Positions 8,796 to 19,705 are shown, numbered from the stretch's first letter. The stretch: 64,000 nucleotides of DNA from Nonomuraea maritima (GCF_900100395.1 NZ_FNFB01000002.1:182554-246553); one strand, 5' to 3'. A program made the numbers and translations. Notes: generated from the letters alone by a model not told the origin.

Positions 8796-10013
8796 TCACT
8801 CGTCCTCGGGGGCGTCCTCCGCGCGCACGTTCACCCGGTCGTCGGTCAGCCGGATCGTCAGTGCGGCCCCCGGTGCGACGTCCTTCGCCCGCCGCACCAC
8901 CTCGCCGGACGGGTGCTGCACGATCGCGTAGCCCCGTTCGAGTGTGGCCGCCGGCGACAGGGTGACCAGGCGAGCGCGCAGGTGGGTGAGGTCGTCGCTC
9001 GCGCGGTCGAGCGACCCCGACAGTGACCTGCGCGCCCGGTCGCGCAGCGCCTCCACCTGCTCGGCCCGGCGTTCCAGCTCGCGTACGGGGTCGGCGAGCG
9101 CGGGCCGGGAGCGTACGGACGTCAGCCAGGACATCTCGCGGTCGAGCCACCCGCTCACCACCCGCCGGCCCCGGTCGCGCAGCTGGCGCACCATCGACAG
9201 CTGCTCGCCGACGTCGGGCACGACCTTCTTGGCCGCGTCGGTGGGCGTGGACGCGCGCACGTCGGCGACCAGGTCGAGCAGCGGGCTGTCCTGCTCGTGG
9301 CCGATCGCGCTCACCACGGGCGTGCGGCACGCGGCCACCGCGCGCACCAGCGTCTCGTCGGAGAACGGCAGCAGGTCCTCCAGCGAACCACCGCCCCGCG
9401 CGATGACGATCACCTCGACCGAGGCGTCGGCGTCGAGCTTGCGCAGCGCCTCGGTCACCTCGCCCACCGCGTACGGCCCCTGGACGGCGACCTGCTCGAC
9501 CTTGAACCGGACGGCGGGCCAGCGGCGGCGGGAGTTCTCCAGCACGTCACGCTCGGCCGCCGACTCGCGGCCGCAGACGAGCCCGATCGTGCCGGGCAGG
9601 AACGGCAGCCGCCGCTTGCGGTCGGAGTTGAACAGCCCCTCGGCGGCCAGCAGTTGCCTGAGCCGTTCGAGCCGGGCCAGCAGCTCTCCGACGCCGACCG
9701 GCCGGATCTCGAGCGCGGTGAACGCGAACGAGCCCTTGTTGACCCAGAAGTCGGGCTTGACGTGTATGACGACCCGCGCGCCGTCGGCGGGCCTGGGCAC
9801 GGCCGCCTCGTACACGCCTCGCGGCGCGGTGACGCGGGCGGACACGTTGGCGACCGGGTCGCGCAACGTCAGGAACACCGTGCCGCCGCGCGCGCTCAGG
9901 TCGGTGATCTGGCCCTCGACCCAGACCGTGCCGAGCCTGCCGATCCAGCCGCCCACCATCTGCAGGACCGTGCGGATCGGCAGCGGGGACTCCGGCGTGG
10001 TCTTCGAGGTCAT
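8796..10013 (-). CDS. xseA: Exodeoxyribonuclease VII large subunit
   Basis: Catalytic subunit (405 aa) of the ssDNA-specific exonuclease VII. The N-terminal OB fold (about residues 10-110, [20 protein letters not shown]) is followed by the exonuclease domain with [20 protein letters not shown] and [21 protein letters not shown], then [21 protein letters not shown], all family hallmarks. A coiled-coil C terminus binds XseB. It lies 9 bp downstream of the lipid-droplet-type gene, probably one transcript from the ispH divergent region, and is convergent with xseB. Confidence 0.96.
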   Translation of the reverse strand: MTSKTTPESPLPIRTVLQMVGGWIGRLGTVWVEGQITDLSARGGTVFLTLRDPVANVSARVTAPRGVYEAAVPRPADGARVVIHVKPDFWVNKGSFAFTALEIRPVGVGELLARLERLRQLLAAEGLFNSDRKRRLPFLPGTIGLVCGRESAAERDVLENSRRRWPAVRFKVEQVAVQGPYAVGEVTEALRKLDADASVEVIVIARGGGSLEDLLPFSDETLVRAVAACRTPVVSAIGHEQDSPLLDLVADVRASTPTDAAKKVVPDVGEQLSMVRQLRDRGRRVVSGWLDREMSWLTSVRSRPALADPVRELERRAEQVEALRDRARRSLSGSLDRASDDLTHLRARLVTLSPAATLERGYAIVQHPSGEVVRRAKDVAPGAALTIRLTDDRVNVRAEDAPEDE

Positions 10014-10022
10014 GCAGGAAGA

Positions 10023-10853
10023 CTACGGGTTCGGTACGACCTGCTTCTCGGCCTCGAGCTTGGCGAGGCGGTTCTCGAACATCTTGACGACCTCGGGGCG
10101 TGCCGTCGTGGCCTTCTCGTAGGCGAGGTAGTCGCCGATCTGCTCGGCCGTCTTGCCCCGCATGCGGGCACGCAGCGACGCGACGGTGAGCGAGGCGTAC
10201 CCGGGCAGTGGCTCGACCAGCCCGCCCTCGGCGGGCGCGGCGCCGGCGGGCTCGGGGGTGGCCTCGGCCGCCTTGACCTTCTTGGCGGGCTTCGCGGCGG
10301 GCTTTTTGGCGGGCTTCTCGGCGACGGTCTCGGCAGGGGCCTCAGCGGCGACCTCGGCGGGCTTCTCCGCCGGAGTTTCGGCGGCGACCTCGGCGGGCTT
10401 CTCGGCGGGGGCTTCTGCGGGCTTCTTCTCCGTGGCGACCGCGGGCTCGGGCTCGGGCTTCGGCTCGGCGGTCGGCTCGGCCTTGGCGGCCGGGGTGGTG
10501 GCAACCGGCTCCGCCTCGGGCTCGGTGGCGGTGCCTGGCGCCTGCTCCGGCTCGGCCGGGGCCGACCTGGGGGCGAAGATCACCGGCTCCTTGCGCGCCG
10601 GCTTGTCCTCCGCCGTCTCAACGGACGCCTCGGCCACCTGCTCGGCGGCCGAGGGAGACGCCTCGCGCTCCTCGTCCTTGCGGCCGAGGCCCTTGACGGA
10701 GTTCTTCATGCGGTCGACGACGAGCAGCGCCTGCCCGGCGGCGCTCAAGGTGCCCTGGACGACGAGGAGCGGGAGATCCTTGGCCTTCTCCTTCAGCTGG
10801 TCCTTGTTGGTGACAGTTCTGGCGATGTTGCGTATCACGTCGCTGAGGGACAT
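10023..10853 (-). CDS. Lipid-droplet-associated-type protein (Rv1109c-like), Ala/Pro/Glu/Lys-rich
   Basis: Protein of 276 aa with three parts. A conserved amphipathic N terminus (residues 1-55, VQGTLSAAGQALLVVDRMKN) is followed by a long low-complexity middle (about 60-205) of PAEKPAEVAAE-type repeats ending in a basic AKKPAAKPAKKVKA stretch. The conserved C terminus carries LPGYASLTVASLRARMRGK and LAYEKATTARPEVVKMFENR. The ends match the actinobacterial family next to xseA and ispH (Rv1109c position), named lipid-droplet-associated because Rhodococcus relatives coat droplets. The droplet role here is inference. The Lys/Ala stretch could also bind DNA. Confidence 0.65.
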   Translation of the reverse strand: MSLSDVIRNIARTVTNKDQLKEKAKDLPLLVVQGTLSAAGQALLVVDRMKNSVKGLGRKDEEREASPSAAEQVAEASVETAEDKPARKEPVIFAPRSAPAEPEQAPGTATEPEAEPVATTPAAKAEPTAEPKPEPEPAVATEKKPAEAPAEKPAEVAAETPAEKPAEVAAEAPAETVAEKPAKKPAAKPAKKVKAAEATPEPAGAAPAEGGLVEPLPGYASLTVASLRARMRGKTAEQIGDYLAYEKATTARPEVVKMFENRLAKLEAEKQVVPNP

Positions 10854-10954
10854 GAACGTCTCCCTGGGAGGTCAGTAATAGACGGCCAGTCTGGCAAATC
10901 GCGGGCAAGCGCGCACGCTCGGGCCAGCGGGCCGTTCCACGTAGCATAAGAAGT

Positions 10955-11920
10955 ATGGAGCCCCAGACCCCCAGTTCCCGCCGAGTCCTCGTGGCCAAGC
11001 CGCGGGGCTACTGCGCCGGAGTCGATCGAGCCGTCGTCGCGGTCGAGAAGGCGCTGGAGCAGTACGGCGCGCCGATCTACGTCCGTAAGCAGATCGTCCA
11101 CAACACCCACGTCGTCAAGACGCTCGAGGCCAGGGGCGCCATCTTCGTCGACGAGACCGAGGACGTGCCGGAGGGCGAGATCGTGGTGTTCTCGGCCCAC
11201 GGCGTGTCGCCCGCCGTGCACGAGGAGGCCAGACAGCGCAGCCTGCGCACGATCGACGCCACCTGCCCGCTCGTCACCAAGGTGCACAACGAGGCCAAGC
11301 GGTTCGCGGCGAACGACTACGACATCCTGCTGATCGGCCATGAGGGCCACGAGGAGGTCGAGGGCACCTCCGGCGAGGCGCCCGACCACATCCAGCTCGT
11401 CGACGGGCTCGACAGCGTCGACCGGGTGCAGGTGAAAGACCCGAGCAAGCTGGTGTGGCTGTCGCAGACCACGCTGTCGGTCGACGAGACCACCGAGACG
11501 GTCGCCCGGCTCAAGGAGCGCTTCCCCACGCTGATCGACCCGCCGAGCGACGACATCTGCTACGCCACCCAGAACCGGCAGGTGGCGGTCAAGGAGATCG
11601 CCGCCGAGTCCGACCTGGTCATCGTGGTGGGCTCCGACAACTCGTCCAACTCCAAGCGGCTGGTCGAGGTGGCGAAAGACTACGGCGCCAAGGCGTCCTA
11701 CCTCGTCGACAACGCCTCGTACATCCGTGACGAGTGGCTCGACGGGGTCACCACGGTCGGCGTGACGAGCGGCGCGTCCGTGCCCGACGAGCTGGTGCAC
11801 GAGGTGCTGGAGCGGCTGGCCGCGCATGGGTTCTGCGACGTGAGCGAGGTCGAGCCGGTGCAGGAGAGCATGCGCTTCGCACTGCCCCACGAGCTGCGCA
11901 AAGACCTGCGGGCCGGCTAG
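10955..11920 (+). CDS. ispH: 4-hydroxy-3-methylbut-2-enyl diphosphate reductase (IspH/LytB)
   Basis: Last enzyme of the MEP isoprenoid pathway, a cytoplasmic iron-sulfur protein reducing HMBPP to IPP and DMAPP. The three cluster cysteines are in [21 protein letters not shown] and CYATQNRQ. Substrate-binding motifs [23 protein letters not shown] and [13 protein letters not shown] are intact. The 321-aa length is normal. It starts at ATG 10955, diverges from the 10853 gene, and faces the DUF6542 gene with 7 bp between stops. The order ispH, membrane DUF, ychF matches Rv1110-Rv1112. Confidence 0.97.
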   Translation: MEPQTPSSRRVLVAKPRGYCAGVDRAVVAVEKALEQYGAPIYVRKQIVHNTHVVKTLEARGAIFVDETEDVPEGEIVVFSAHGVSPAVHEEARQRSLRTIDATCPLVTKVHNEAKRFAANDYDILLIGHEGHEEVEGTSGEAPDHIQLVDGLDSVDRVQVKDPSKLVWLSQTTLSVDETTETVARLKERFPTLIDPPSDDICYATQNRQVAVKEIAAESDLVIVVGSDNSSNSKRLVEVAKDYGAKASYLVDNASYIRDEWLDGVTTVGVTSGASVPDELVHEVLERLAAHGFCDVSEVEPVQESMRFALPHELRKDLRAG

Positions 11921-11927
11921 CGGCCGG

Positions 11928-12437
11928 TCAGTCGTCGCCGCGGGGGGTGCCGTAGACCTTGGGCTCGAAGTAGCCCTCCGGCTCGGGCACGAACGGCTGG
12001 CGCGGGCGCGGCACCTCCGCGCCCGCCTTCAGCTCCTCGCGGAGCTCGCGTACGTTGTCGCGCAGGCCGCGCCGCCACGCGATGCCGAGCACGATCGCCG
12101 ATCCGGCGAACAGCCACGGCGCGCCGCGGGTCAGCGACGTGTAGAGGCCGAGCGTCAGCGACTGCACGATCGACACCGACCCGAAGGCGCGCCCGAGCTC
12201 GACGAAGAGCGTGGCGCAGAAGAACACCAGCGGCGGCGTCACCACGAGCGACAGCAGCTCGCGCCGGTTGACCAGCAGCACGCCGAGCGTGCTGGCCGCG
12301 ACGAACGTCGCCCCCACCAGGTACGGGACGGCGAGCACCGCCGTCAGCACGTAGCCCGCCAGGGTGGCGACCAGGGCGAGCGCGACCGCGCCGCGAGCGG
12401 TCAGCCTGACCGCCGAACGCCTGCCTTTCCCAGCCAC
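11928..12437 (-). CDS. DUF6542 family membrane protein
   Basis: Membrane protein of 169 aa with four predicted helices in the first 125 residues (including LALVATLAGYVLTAVLAV and LLSLVVTPPLVFFCATLFVE) and a charged cytoplasmic tail ending in PEGYFEPKVYGTPRGDD. It fits the actinobacterial family found at the Rv1111c position between ispH and ychF. Function is unknown. The start is 14 bp from the rmuC stop, so it is likely translated from the rmuC transcript. Confidence 0.7.
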   Translation of the reverse strand: MAGKGRRSAVRLTARGAVALALVATLAGYVLTAVLAVPYLVGATFVAASTLGVLLVNRRELLSLVVTPPLVFFCATLFVELGRAFGSVSIVQSLTLGLYTSLTRGAPWLFAGSAIVLGIAWRRGLRDNVRELREELKAGAEVPRPRQPFVPEPEGYFEPKVYGTPRGDD

Positions 12438-12451
12438 CGGCCCACCCCCGT

Positions 12452-13708
12452 TTACTGCGACCCGTTGGCCAACTTACCGTTCGCGTGCGAAATCAGAGGT
12501 GAGGTTTCGAGTAGTTCGGGCGATGCCAGGGGTCTGGGCAGGCCTTCGAGCATCTCGGGCGAGTCGAGATCACCGTCCACGACGCCCAGATCGTGCAGTT
12601 TGCGCGCGGTGACCAGCACGCGGCTCTCGAGCGACCCGACCGACTTGTTGTAGGCCTCCACGGCCCGGGTCAGCGCCCGGCCCAGCGCGTCGACGTTGCG
12701 GCCCAGGGACGACAGGCGTTCGTACAGCTCCTTGCCGAGGTCGAAGACCGCGCGCGCGTTCTCGCTGAGCGCGGCCTGCTGCCAGGCGTAGTGGGCGGTG
12801 CGCAGCATCGTGATCAGGGTCGTCGGCGTGGCGATGTGCACGCGCCGCGCCATGGCGTACTCCAGCAGGCTGGGGTCGCGTTCCAGCGCGGGCGCGAGGA
12901 ACGCCTCACCGGGGATGAACAGCACCACGAACTCGGGCGAAGGGTTGAACCCCTGCCAGTACGACTTGGCGGCGAGCCGGTCGATGTGCTCGCGCAGGTG
13001 CCGGGCGTGCGCGTCGAGCCGTACGGACGCGTGCGTCTCGTCGCCGGCCTCGGCGGCCTCGAGGTAGGCGGCCAGCGACACCTTGGAGTCGACCACGATG
13101 TTCTTGCCGCCGGCGAGCCTCACGACCATGTCGGGGCGCATGGAGCCCTCGGTGACCTGCTCGTCGAAGTCGCAGTGGCGCTGCATACCGGCGATCTCGG
13201 CGACCCGGCGCAGCTGCAGCTCGCCCCACCGGCCGCGCGCCTCGGGTCGCTGCAGGGCCCGTACGAGCGCGGTGGTCTGCGCGCGCAGCTGCTCGTGGCT
13301 CTGGCGGACGAACTCCATCTGCTGGGCCAGCTCCGCCCGAGCCGCGCGCTGCCCCGACTCGGTGTCGCGCAGCTGCGCCTCGACCCGCGCAAGGGCGTCC
13401 TTCAGCGGCTCCACCAGGTGCTCGACGGCCTGCCTTCGCTGGTCGAGGTCGCCGGTGGCCTCGGCGCGGCTGGCCGCGAGCCGGGTCTCGGCCAGTTCGA
13501 GGAAGCGGACGTTGTTGACGTCGAGTGCGCGGGTGGACAGGGCCTGGAAGCGTTCGGCCAGCTGTTCCTCGACGTAGACGAGTTTCTCCGAGGCGGCCTT
13601 GGCGCGGGCGTCGGCCTCGGCGACCCGTACCGCCGCGCGTGTCCTGGCGAGGAGGAATCCGACGAGCAGTCCGACAGCGAGACCTGTGAGAAGCGCGAGG
13701 ACGTCCAC
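12452..13708 (-). CDS. rmuC: DNA recombination protein RmuC
   Basis: RmuC family protein (418 aa from GTG 13708), thought to limit inversions at short repeats. It has an N-terminal membrane anchor (LLTGLAVGLLVGFLLARTRA), a long coiled coil (about residues 30-150), then the RmuC nuclease-like domain with GRWGELQLRRVAEIAGM, RPDMVVRLAGGKNIVVDSKV, FIPGEAFLAPALERDPSLLE and TPTTLITMLRTAHYAW. The DSKV segment fits a PD-(D/E)XK-type core. The frame extends upstream to 14134, but that part lacks family similarity and would cover the divergent lipoprotein gene. Confidence 0.93.
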   Translation of the reverse strand: MDVLALLTGLAVGLLVGFLLARTRAAVRVAEADARAKAASEKLVYVEEQLAERFQALSTRALDVNNVRFLELAETRLAASRAEATGDLDQRRQAVEHLVEPLKDALARVEAQLRDTESGQRAARAELAQQMEFVRQSHEQLRAQTTALVRALQRPEARGRWGELQLRRVAEIAGMQRHCDFDEQVTEGSMRPDMVVRLAGGKNIVVDSKVSLAAYLEAAEAGDETHASVRLDAHARHLREHIDRLAAKSYWQGFNPSPEFVVLFIPGEAFLAPALERDPSLLEYAMARRVHIATPTTLITMLRTAHYAWQQAALSENARAVFDLGKELYERLSSLGRNVDALGRALTRAVEAYNKSVGSLESRVLVTARKLHDLGVVDGDLDSPEMLEGLPRPLASPELLETSPLISHANGKLANGSQ

Positions 13709-13804
13709 CCGGTCGATGATTGCAGGGCCGCGGCGGGCGTATGTCACCGACACGCTTCGGCGTTCCGCTTGTGCGGCACGTCTCGCGTCACGCAGAGTGA
13801 TGGA

Positions 13805-14548
13805 GTGAGCACGCTGCCGAGAACCGCCGTGGTGGTAGCCGTCCTGGTGGCGCTGGCCGGCGCGGTGATCGCCTGTTCGCCGTCCGGTTCCGACGGCGCT
13901 CCCGGCCAGGCGGGCGGCGCGCTGGTCGGGCAGGCCCGTCCGGTGCTGCGCTGGACGCCCGGCGCGTGCGTGACGCGCGACTACGCGCTGACCGCGTGCA
14001 ACGGCGGCGAGTCGCGGGTGGTGGCCCTCGCCCCCGATCCGCCGCGTCCAGGCGACTGCCCGGTCGACACCGACAACGTGCTGCGCGTCGGCGCGAACCG
14101 TACGGCGTGCGTGCGCAACTTCCTCGACCCGCACCCGGGCATGCCGGGCGGGGGCGGGGGGCTGCTGCGCGCGGGTGACTGCGTCCGGCTGGACGGCCGC
14201 GAGCAGGCGTGCGACCGTCCCGGCTGGTACGGCAAGGTCATCGCGATCACCGGGCGCGTCTCCGCCTGTCCCTCGCGCACCCTCGACACGCTCAGCGACG
14301 ACTCCCGGGTGGTCTGCCTCGGCCCGGGAGGCCAGGTGCTGGAGCGGGGCGCCTGCGTGGCCAGGCCGTCGGCCGCGGCGACGGCCCGTTCCGCGGTCGT
14401 CCGGGTGCCGTGCGAGTCGCGCCAGGCCTGGGCGCGGGTGGTGGCGTTCGGCACCTCGCCGGGTGGCTGCCCGTCCCGCTCCGAGCGCTATCTGCGGGTC
14501 GAGGGGGCGTTCCGGCCGGTGACCTGTCTGGACGTGCTGAGCAAGTAA
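13805..14548 (+). CDS. Cys-rich putative lipoprotein
   Basis: Secreted protein of 247 aa, function unknown. The N terminus is a lipoprotein signal: basic start, hydrophobic core VVVAVLVALAGAV, lipobox VIAC with lipidated Cys24. The mature part repeats a pattern of CVTRDYALTACNGGESRVV, CVRLDGREQACDRPG and CVARPS with VPCESRQAWARVV, that is three similar Cys-paired modules of about 70 residues, likely disulfide-bonded outside the membrane. It starts at GTG 13805, divergent from rmuC, and lies 11 bp upstream of ychF, so they probably share a transcript. Confidence 0.7.
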   Translation: MSTLPRTAVVVAVLVALAGAVIACSPSGSDGAPGQAGGALVGQARPVLRWTPGACVTRDYALTACNGGESRVVALAPDPPRPGDCPVDTDNVLRVGANRTACVRNFLDPHPGMPGGGGGLLRAGDCVRLDGREQACDRPGWYGKVIAITGRVSACPSRTLDTLSDDSRVVCLGPGGQVLERGACVARPSAAATARSAVVRVPCESRQAWARVVAFGTSPGGCPSRSERYLRVEGAFRPVTCLDVLSK

Positions 14549-14559
14549 ACTCAGCGTCC

Positions 14560-15636
<1,077 letters not shown>

Positions 15637-15649
15637 CCGGTCCTGCGCG

Positions 15650-15677
15650 GAGGCCGGTCCCGTACGGGGCCGGCCTC
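15650..15677. terminator. Hairpin terminator after ychF
   Basis: Inverted repeat with outer arms GAGGCCGG/CCGGCCTC, then one T-G pair and an inner CCC/GGG around GTAC, giving a nearly continuous 12-bp stem. It lies 14 bp after the ychF stop and has no T tract, as is common in actinomycetes. Confidence 0.7.
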
Positions 15678-15780
15678 ACTGCTGTACACCCTGTCCGTTA
15701 TGCGGACATATTTCGTTTATGTAAAACATCGAGCATTTTGTCCCGATATCTGCACATTGGCTTTACAGCGCATGTCCAGA

Positions 15781-15809
15781 GGTGATCAGATTCCGCCCGG
15801 TTCATCACC
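15781..15809 (+). promoter_or_regulatory. Inverted repeat in leader of secreted protease
   Basis: GGTGAT (15781-15786) and ATCACC (15804-15809) form an inverted repeat that ends just before the GGAGGA ribosome site of the protease. The surrounding 15680-15810 is unusually AT-rich for this genome, as expected for a promoter. It may be an operator or a leader hairpin; the binding factor is unknown. Confidence 0.35.
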
Positions 15810-15821
15810 TTTGGAGGAAAT

Positions 15822-18800
15822 GTGCGGCTTTCTTTAGCTCGTCTGCCTGCGGCGTCAGCCGCCGCGGCACTTCTCGCGGTCGTCGCCACCCCCCTGGCGG
15901 CGCACAGCGCACCTGTTGACCAGCCGTTCACGTCCGCGACCGGTGGCGCGCCCACCACGGTGACGCTGATCACCGGCGACAAGGTGACGTTGACCCCGCA
16001 GCCCAACGGACACCCCAGCGTGAGCGTCGAGCGGGCGCCCGGCGCGAAGGGCCCGGTGCGCATCGCCACCGAGGGCGGGGACACCTACGTCTACCCCGCC
16101 GAGGCGATCGCCTACATCGCGGCAGGCCGCCTCGACAAGCAGCTCTTCGACGTCACCCAGCTGATCGCCCAGGGGTACGACGACGCGCACAGCGCCGACC
16201 TCCCGCTGATCGTCACGAAGGGCGCGGCCACGGCCGAGGCCAGGACCACCGCGCCGCCGTCGAGCACCACCCTGCCGGGCGCCGAGACCACGCTGAGCCT
16301 TCCGTCCGTCCAGGGTGAGGCGATCCGCGCCCACCGGTCGAAGGCCACGGACTTCTGGTCGGCCCTCACCGGCGCGGGACTGGCGGCGTTCAAGCAGGCT
16401 GAGCCGGAGACGCCGTCCTTCGCCGCCGGCATCGACAAGGTGTGGCTCGACATGAAGGCCAAGGCGACCCTGGCCGACACCACCGCGCAGATCGGCGCCC
16501 CGGAGGTCTGGGCCGGTGGAGGCACAGGCGAAGGGGTCCGGGTCGCGATCCTCGACACCGGCGTCGACACCGAGCACCCCGACCTCGCGGGCAGCATCGC
16601 GGCGTCCCGGAGCTTCATCCCCGGCGAGGAGGTCACCGACCGCCACGGGCACGGCACCCACACGGCCTCCATCCTGGCCGGGACGGGCGCCGCCTCCGAC
16701 GGCAAGGAGCGGGGTGTCGCCCCTGGCGCCAAGCTGATGGTGGGCAAGGTCCTCAGCGACGACGACACCGGTACGGTGTCCGGCATCATCGCGGGCATGG
16801 AATGGGCGGCTCGTGAGCAGCACGCCCAGATCGTCAACATGAGCCTGGGCGTCAGCGCCTGGCACTCCCAGGACGACCCGCTGAGCCAGGCCGTGAACCA
16901 GCTGACCGCCGAGACGGGCGCGCTCTTCGTCGTCGCCGCCGGCAACGACGGCAACGGCCCGTACAACATCGGCGCCCCGGCGAACGCGGACGCCGCGCTC
17001 ACCGTCGCCGCGGTCGACTCCTCCGACCACCTCGCCGAGTTCTCCAGCGGCGGGCCGCGCATGAACGACGACGGCCTCAAGCCCGACATCTCCGCCCCCG
17101 GCGTGGACGTGCTCGCGGCGCGCTCGCAGTACTCGTGGATGGGCGAGGGCTACTACCGCCTGGACAGCGGCACCTCCATGGCGGCGCCGCACGTCGCAGG
17201 AGCGGCCGTCCTGCTCGCGCAGAAGCACCCCGAGTGGACGGCGCAGCAGCTCAAGGACGCTCTGATGAGCACGTCCAAGCCGACCCCCGACTACAGCCCC
17301 TACCTGGCGGGCACCGGCCGCCTCGACCTGGCCGCCGCCTACCGGCAGGACCGGGTAATCGCGACCGGCTCGGTGGACGCGGGCCTCGTCGCGTGGTCGG
17401 ACAAGAAGCGGGAGCCGATCACGCGGCAGATCTCCTACACCAACGTGACGGACAGCCCCGTCACCCTGGACCTGTCCGTCGACCCGGGCAACTCTCCTGA
17501 GGTCTTCGAGCTGGCCGCCGACCAGGTCACCGTGCCCGCGCACGGAACCTCGACGGTCGACGTCACGGTGAAGCCGGGCGGGCTCGCCGCCGGCCAGTAC
17601 GCCGCCCAGGTCAAGGCCGTCGCGACCGGCGGCGCGGCCGACGAGGTGCACACGGTGGTGGGGCTCTCCGTCGAGTCCGAGCGGCACGTCCTCACCGTCA
17701 ACGTGAAGGACCGGGCCGGCCGGCCCGTGGACGCCGAGCTCGAGATCAGGGACGCCGCCGGAGTCAGCACCTACATGTGGACCAGGAACGGCAAGCTCAC
17801 GAGCCGCTGGGCCCCCGGCACGTACGCGGTCGTCGCCATCATGGACGTCGAGGGACTGAACGGCCCCGACTCCCTCGGACTCGCCATCATGACCGCCCCC
17901 GAGGTCGAGCTGACGGCCGACCGGACCGTGACCCTCGACGCCTCGCAGGCACCCCAGGTCAAGGTCGACACCCCCAAGCCGACCGCCGTCACCGGCACGA
18001 GGATCGACCTCTACCGCTCCTTCACGTCGAGCGAGCCGAAGCCGGGCGACTACAGCGACCTGAACGAGAAGATCCTGCTTCCGGCCGCGTACGACAGCGT
18101 GTGGGCGCTGCCGACCGGGCCGAAGGTGAAGAAGGGCAGCTTCGTCTTCACCACCAGGTTCCGCGCCCAGCAGCCGCCGCTGCAGATCAGCTACGGCGGT
18201 CGCCACATCGAACCGCTCGTGCAGCCTGGCTCCACGCCGGGTCCGGAGGGCAAGCAGCAGCTCGAGGTCGTCTTCGCCGGTACCGGCTCGCAGGCCGACT
18301 ACGCCGGCGTGTCCGCGCGCGGCAAGATCGCGATCGTCCGCAGCAGCGACGCCGTCACCCCGGCGGAGCGTGGCGCGGCGGCGCACGCCGCGGGCGCCGC
18401 GATGCTCCTGGTGGTCAACGACGTCCCCGGCCGCAAGATGGACTGGTACGGCACCCCGGGCGACTTCATGACGATGGGGCCCATCCCGGTCGCCACGGTC
18501 CGCAGGGACGAGGGTGAGGCGCTGATCGACGAGCTCACCTCCGGCAAGAAGAAGACGAAGCTCAAGGTCGAGGGCCACCCGGCGCCCGCGTACCTGTACG
18601 ACCTGGCCGACCGCCACGTCGGCGCGGTGCCCGCGGACCCCTCCCCGAAGACCGGCACCCACGACCTCGCCAGGATCGATGAGGAGTTCACCCCGCAGGC
18701 CGGGTTGCGGCTGGTCGACAGCCGAACCGACTTCCAGCCGTACGAGTACTACGGCGTCGGGGTCAGCAACGATCAGCTGACGCTCGCCGCGGGGTCGCGT

Positions 18801-19598
18801 ACCGACTGGGTCTCCGCAGGGGACGACATCCGGTGGCGGCATGCCGTCAACCCCGGCGACATGTTCGGGGCGACCCTCACAGGGCAGTCGCTCGGCGAAG
18901 TGCTGTCGTACCGGCCGGGGAGTGTGCAGGAGGACCGCTGGTACGGGCCCGTCACGCGGCCCCGCATGATCAGCACCGACATCCCGTTCCGCGGTCAGTA
19001 CGCACTCAGCGCCGTCATCAACGGATTCGGCGACGCGGGAACGGCGCACAGCGGCGGGACCAACCTGCCGCAGCGGATCAGGGTGTACCAGGGCGACAAG
19101 CTCCTGCGGGACATGTCCAACAACGGAGAGCTCTACGTCGAGATGACGCCGGAGAAGCTGCCGTACCGGTTGGTCGTCGAGACGGAGAACGACGGCAACC
19201 TGGGCCCCTACTCCACCACCACCTCGACGGATTGGCACTTCACCTCCGAGGGTCCGGACGACCCGGCGGGCTTCCTGGCCGTCCCGCTGCTCCAACTGGA
19301 CTACGACGCCGACACGGACGCCGACGGCAAGGCGAAGCGCAACTCGGACTTCGCCGTCATGCCGGTGGTGGTCGGCAGCGACGCGGCCGAGTACAAGCCC
19401 TCCTCGCTCAAGCTTGAGGTCTCCTACGACGACGGGGCCACCTGGCAGCAGCAGAGCGTCAAGGAGAAGAAGGGCGCCTGGCAGACGTCTCTGAAGGCGC
19501 CGCGCGGAGCCGAGTACGTCTCCATCAGGGTCACCGCCGAGCAGCGTAACGGCGACGGCGTCACCCAGACCGTCATGCGGGCCTTCGGCCTCAAGTGA
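15822..19598 (+). CDS. Large secreted subtilisin-family (S8) serine protease
   Basis: Exported protease of 1258 aa. The signal peptide (SAAAALLAVVATPLAAHSA) is followed by a pro-region to about residue 210. The S8 catalytic domain holds Asp245 in AILDTGVD, His277 in RHGHGTHTAS and Ser452 in SGTSMAAPHVAG, with oxyanion Asn in VVAAGNDGN. Beyond about residue 500 come beta-rich modules, and a PA-like insert near residues 810-900 (GKIAIVRSSDAVTP, AAMLLVVNDVPG). There is no cell-wall sorting signal, so it is probably released for nutrient scavenging or development. GTG 15822 sits five bases after GGAGGA. It is monocistronic. Confidence 0.94.
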   Translation: MRLSLARLPAASAAAALLAVVATPLAAHSAPVDQPFTSATGGAPTTVTLITGDKVTLTPQPNGHPSVSVERAPGAKGPVRIATEGGDTYVYPAEAIAYIAAGRLDKQLFDVTQLIAQGYDDAHSADLPLIVTKGAATAEARTTAPPSSTTLPGAETTLSLPSVQGEAIRAHRSKATDFWSALTGAGLAAFKQAEPETPSFAAGIDKVWLDMKAKATLADTTAQIGAPEVWAGGGTGEGVRVAILDTGVDTEHPDLAGSIAASRSFIPGEEVTDRHGHGTHTASILAGTGAASDGKERGVAPGAKLMVGKVLSDDDTGTVSGIIAGMEWAAREQHAQIVNMSLGVSAWHSQDDPLSQAVNQLTAETGALFVVAAGNDGNGPYNIGAPANADAALTVAAVDSSDHLAEFSSGGPRMNDDGLKPDISAPGVDVLAARSQYSWMGEGYYRLDSGTSMAAPHVAGAAVLLAQKHPEWTAQQLKDALMSTSKPTPDYSPYLAGTGRLDLAAAYRQDRVIATGSVDAGLVAWSDKKREPITRQISYTNVTDSPVTLDLSVDPGNSPEVFELAADQVTVPAHGTSTVDVTVKPGGLAAGQYAAQVKAVATGGAADEVHTVVGLSVESERHVLTVNVKDRAGRPVDAELEIRDAAGVSTYMWTRNGKLTSRWAPGTYAVVAIMDVEGLNGPDSLGLAIMTAPEVELTADRTVTLDASQAPQVKVDTPKPTAVTGTRIDLYRSFTSSEPKPGDYSDLNEKILLPAAYDSVWALPTGPKVKKGSFVFTTRFRAQQPPLQISYGGRHIEPLVQPGSTPGPEGKQQLEVVFAGTGSQADYAGVSARGKIAIVRSSDAVTPAERGAAAHAAGAAMLLVVNDVPGRKMDWYGTPGDFMTMGPIPVATVRRDEGEALIDELTSGKKKTKLKVEGHPAPAYLYDLADRHVGAVPADPSPKTGTHDLARIDEEFTPQAGLRLVDSRTDFQPYEYYGVGVSNDQLTLAAGSRTDWVSAGDDIRWRHAVNPGDMFGATLTGQSLGEVLSYRPGSVQEDRWYGPVTRPRMISTDIPFRGQYALSAVINGFGDAGTAHSGGTNLPQRIRVYQGDKLLRDMSNNGELYVEMTPEKLPYRLVVETENDGNLGPYSTTTSTDWHFTSEGPDDPAGFLAVPLLQLDYDADTDADGKAKRNSDFAVMPVVVGSDAAEYKPSSLKLEVSYDDGATWQQQSVKEKKGAWQTSLKAPRGAEYVSIRVTAEQRNGDGVTQTVMRAFGLK

Positions 19599-19602
19599 CA
19601 CG

Positions 19603-19639
19603 GTGAGGGGCGGACGCCGGCCGGGCGCCCGCCCCTCAC
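19603..19639. terminator. Hairpin terminator after subtilisin gene
   Basis: Perfect 11-bp arms GTGAGGGGCGG and CCGCCCCTCAC enclose a 15-nt GC-rich loop, beginning 4 bp after the protease stop. Confidence 0.65.
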
Positions 19640-19705
19640 GTCAACCACCGGGGGATCCCGCGCGTCGAATCGACACGGCGGTCACGCTGACTCGGGAGGC
19701 CCCTC

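Noticed and set aside
15855..19601. Open frame of about 1250 codons on the strand opposite the subtilisin gene
   Set aside because: Composition is Arg/Gly/Val/His-rich without domains. It is the antisense shadow usual in GC-rich genes; the plus strand has signal peptide, catalytic triad and ribosome site.
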